Below, piece after piece: positions 5,351 to 7,759 of a stretch of DNA of 7,759 bases. How positions within the stretch are numbered: the first letter of the stretch is position 1; each line of letters begins with the position of its first letter. The notes beneath the pieces are model-generated. The model worked only from the letters and a program-made list of their open reading frames with translations, had not been told where the DNA came from and searched no databases. Made by a program: the position numbers and the translations under genes. The stretch is from an uncultured Endomicrobiia bacterium (GTDB taxonomy: Bacteria; Elusimicrobiota; Endomicrobiia; Endomicrobiales; Endomicrobiaceae), in assembly GCA_905236115.1 (NCBI GenBank), contig CAJOOL010000139.1:1-7759 (forward strand), in the 5' to 3' direction.

Positions 5351-7732
5351 ATGTTTTCCAAGTTGAAAAGTATGTTGTTGGCAGTATCTGTAGTGGCTTT
5401 GGCAGTGTCTGAAAGTTTCGCAAGCGAAGCAAACCTCGTTTTGCCGGATTTGTCTTCGGTAAAATTTTTGGGCTTTATCAGCGGTTCGGCACTTTTGACG
5501 GTCGGTCTTTTGGTCTGCGTGTTCGGTCTGGTGTTCGGTTTTATGCAGTTTAAATCCATTAAAAATCTTCCCGTGCATAAGTCTATGCTGGAAGTTTCCG
5601 AACTTATTTACGAAACCTGCAAAACGTATCTTATAACACAGGGAAAATTCATTATTATATTGGAAGCTCTTCTTGCAGTAATAATATCGGTTTATTTTGC
5701 AAAAACGGGTTTTACTTTTTCCAAAATTGCCGTTATTATTCTGTGCAGCATTATCGGTATTTTGGGCAGCTATGCTGTTGCGTGGTTCGGTATGAGAATT
5801 AACACTTTTGCCAACTCCAGAGCGGCATTTGCCAGCTTGAAAGGAAAGCCTTTCCCGACATTTGAAATTCCTTTAAAATCCGGTATGTCCATAGGTATGT
5901 TGTTGATAAGCATAGAACTTTTTGTTATGCTTGTAATTTTGGTATTTATTCCGGGGAATTTGGCCGGGCCGTGCTTTATCGGTTTTGCAATAGGTGAATC
6001 TTTGGGAGCTTCGGTTTTGAGAATTGCCGGCGGAATTTTCACCAAGATTGCCGATATCGGTTCGGACTTAATGAAAATAGTTTTTAATATTAAAGAGGAC
6101 GATGCCAGAAATCCCGGCGTTATTGCAGACTGCACCGGCGACAATGCAGGCGACTCCGTAGGCCCTACGGCAGACGGTTTTGAAACTTACGGCGTTACGG
6201 GCGTGGCATTGGTAACGTTTGTTATCCTTGCTGTTAAAGACCCGGTAAACCAAGTAAAACTTCTTGTCTGGATTTTCGTTATGAGGCTGATAATGCTTCT
6301 TGCAAGTGCCGTTTCTTATTGGATAAACGGTGCATTGACAAAGGCGAAATACGGCGAAGCCGAGAAAATGAATTTTGAGGCTCCTTTGACATCTTTGGTT
6401 TGGATAACTTCCGCTGTATCTATAGCTTTTACTTTCATAGTTTCCGCTCTTATAATAGGTGATTTGGCAAACGGTTTGTGGTGGAAACTTTCCGTTATTA
6501 TTACCTGCGGAACAATAGCAGGAGCGGTAATTCCGGAAGTGGTAAAAATATTTACTTCCACGACCAGCTCCTTTGTTAAAAACGTTGTAAACTCTTCCAA
6601 AAACGGCGGAGCTTCTCTGAATATTTTGGCAGGTTTGACATCGGGAAATTTCAGCGGTTATTGGATGGGTATGGTTATAATTCTTCTTATGTCTATAGCT
6701 TACGGTATCAGCTCTTTAACGGGCTTTAATATTATGAGCTATCCTGCAGTATTTGCTTTCGGGTTGGTAGCTTTCGGTTTCTTGGGTATGGGGCCTGTAA
6801 CAATCGCAGTAGATTCTTACGGACCTGTTACCGACAATGCACAGTCCGTATATGAACTTTCTTTAATAGAATGTATTCCGAATATCAAGGAAGAAATTAA
6901 AAAAGATTTCGGTTTTGAGCCGAACTTTGATAAATCCAAAATTACTTTGGAAGAAAACGACGGTGCGGGCAACACATTTAAAGCGACGGCAAAACCCGTT
7001 CTTATCGGAACGGCCGTAGTAGGTGCAACGACGATGATTTTCTCTATCATATTTACATTGATGTCTTCGCACGGACAATCGGCTGTAGCTTCTTCTTTAT
7101 CATTGCTTCATGCTCCTTTCCTGTTGGGATTGATTGCAGGCGGTGCGGTAATTTACTGGTTTACGGGTGCTTCCACGCATGCCGTTACCAGCGGTGCTTA
7201 TAAAGCCGTAGAATTTATTAAAGGAAATATTAAACTTGACGGCGTAACTAAAGCCTCTACCGAGCAGAGCAAAAAAGTTGTGGAAATCTGCACGCAGTAT
7301 GCACAGAAAGGAATGCTCAATTTATTTTTGGTAATATTTTTCTCAACGATTGCATTTGCGTTTATTGAGCCGTATTTCTTTATCGGATATTTGATTTCAA
7401 TAGCGTTATTCGGTTTGTTTCAGGCGATATTTATGGCCAATGCAGGCGGTGCATGGGATAATGCCAAAAAGATTGTTGAAGTGGATATGAGAGAAAAAGG
7501 TTCAGAGCTTCACAAGGCAACAGTTGTCGGCGATACGGTAGGCGACCCTTTCAAAGATACTTCATCGGTAGCATTAAACCCTATAATTAAGTTTACGACG
7601 TTGTTCGGTCTTTTGGCTTTGGAGCTGGCTTTGGTGGTTCCTGCAACGGCAAGCGTAATTTGTGCGGTGATATTTTTTGCAGTATCTTTGGTGTTTGTGG
7701 TTAAGTCGTTTACGAGTATGTTGATTAAATAA
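5351..7732 (+). CDS. hppA: Membrane-bound proton-pumping pyrophosphatase, K+-independent type
   Basis: This integral membrane enzyme couples pyrophosphate hydrolysis to ion export across the inner membrane. At 793 residues it is longer than many bacterial homologues. It has about 16 membrane helices, plus a signal-like N-terminus (1-24, ending S-F-A) consistent with an outside N-terminus. Substrate and metal sites are intact: IADIGSD (233-239), EDDARNPGVIADCTGDNAGD (249-268), VDSYGPVTDNA (487-497), NAGGAWDNAKK (697-707) and VVGDTVGDPFKDTS (725-738). In the family, Lys in the GNTxK motif marks K+-independent pumps. Here GNTFK gives Lys544, but the residue three further on is Ala547 where Thr is usual. 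Glu278 in GFETY sits where K+-independent proton pumps keep their gate glutamate, so protons are the likely ion. A hydrophilic insert at about 507-537 lengthens the loop before GNTFK, and the usual DNAGGIAEM reads DNAQSVYEL (495-503). It appears to be its own transcription unit. Confidence 0.97.
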   Translation: MFSKLKSMLLAVSVVALAVSESFASEANLVLPDLSSVKFLGFISGSALLTVGLLVCVFGLVFGFMQFKSIKNLPVHKSMLEVSELIYETCKTYLITQGKFIIILEALLAVIISVYFAKTGFTFSKIAVIILCSIIGILGSYAVAWFGMRINTFANSRAAFASLKGKPFPTFEIPLKSGMSIGMLLISIELFVMLVILVFIPGNLAGPCFIGFAIGESLGASVLRIAGGIFTKIADIGSDLMKIVFNIKEDDARNPGVIADCTGDNAGDSVGPTADGFETYGVTGVALVTFVILAVKDPVNQVKLLVWIFVMRLIMLLASAVSYWINGALTKAKYGEAEKMNFEAPLTSLVWITSAVSIAFTFIVSALIIGDLANGLWWKLSVIITCGTIAGAVIPEVVKIFTSTTSSFVKNVVNSSKNGGASLNILAGLTSGNFSGYWMGMVIILLMSIAYGISSLTGFNIMSYPAVFAFGLVAFGFLGMGPVTIAVDSYGPVTDNAQSVYELSLIECIPNIKEEIKKDFGFEPNFDKSKITLEENDGAGNTFKATAKPVLIGTAVVGATTMIFSIIFTLMSSHGQSAVASSLSLLHAPFLLGLIAGGAVIYWFTGASTHAVTSGAYKAVEFIKGNIKLDGVTKASTEQSKKVVEICTQYAQKGMLNLFLVIFFSTIAFAFIEPYFFIGYLISIALFGLFQAIFMANAGGAWDNAKKIVEVDMREKGSELHKATVVGDTVGDPFKDTSSVALNPIIKFTTLFGLLALELALVVPATASVICAVIFFAVSLVFVVKSFTSMLIK

Positions 7733-7759
7733 TTGTTCATTTATAGCGAAAAAACGGCA
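7733..7759 (+). other. Start of a repeat-like intergenic region after hppA
   Basis: The last bases contain GCGAAAAAACGGCA (7746-7759), which differs by one extra A from GCGAAAAACGGCA (2001-2013) after dprA. The window ends before it can be seen whether the heptamer array follows. No terminator hairpin is visible in these 27 bases. Confidence 0.35.

Noticed and set aside
5261..5578. Minus-strand frames covering the hppA leader and start
   Set aside because: They are antisense to the promoter, leader and first codons of hppA, have Lys/Gln/His-rich composition, and no plausible ribosome site or family.
1..7759. tRNA, rRNA, CRISPR array, insertion sequence, phage or defence genes
   Set aside because: No cloverleaf with a T-arm, no regularly spaced identical repeats and no transposase, integrase or nuclease signature were seen on either strand.

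Overview
The window is moderately AT-rich bacterial chromosome read with the standard bacterial code: TGA acts only as a stop, and every gene found has an ATG start. It holds five intact genes and short, repeat-filled intergenic spaces. Gene content, codon use and the style of the pyrophosphatase would fit an anaerobic, fermentative gut-type lineage such as Elusimicrobiota. That placement is an inference from general resemblance and is not shown by any marker here.

Layout. Positions 1-253 hold a promoter-like stretch and one copy of a diverged dispersed repeat. A secreted ankyrin-repeat protein follows (254-841, +), then dprA (863-1975, +) only 21 bases later, probably in the same transcript. 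A 170-base gap (1976-2145) is almost all repeat: heptamer tandem arrays that run into the dprA stop codon and contain a good promoter match, then a nested palindrome resembling REP elements. Next is topA (2146-4305, +), complete with three C-terminal zinc ribbons. A convergent 112-base gap separates it from a nitroreductase-family gene on the minus strand (4418-5020) whose product appears to be a lipoprotein. A 330-base divergent region (5021-5350) holds the second copy of the dispersed repeat, a consensus-grade sigma-70 promoter and a structured leader. It feeds hppA (5351-7732, +), a membrane-bound proton-pumping pyrophosphatase. The last 27 bases begin another copy-like stretch of the intergenic repeat.

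How the genes relate. DprA and TopA are both DNA-handling proteins and are neighbours in many bacteria (for example smf-topA in Bacillus). The pyrophosphatase conserves energy from the pyrophosphate released by biosynthesis and stands as its own transcription unit. The ankyrin protein and the nitroreductase both carry export signals, and both have the dispersed repeat about 100-135 bases upstream of their starts in the same relative orientation.

The coding part is ordinary and well conserved. The unusual material is intergenic: the dispersed repeat, the promoter-bearing heptamer array, the REP-like palindrome and the hppA leader with alternative pairings. No CRISPR array, transposase, phage gene or defence gene was seen, so the window does not contain a clear new multi-gene system.
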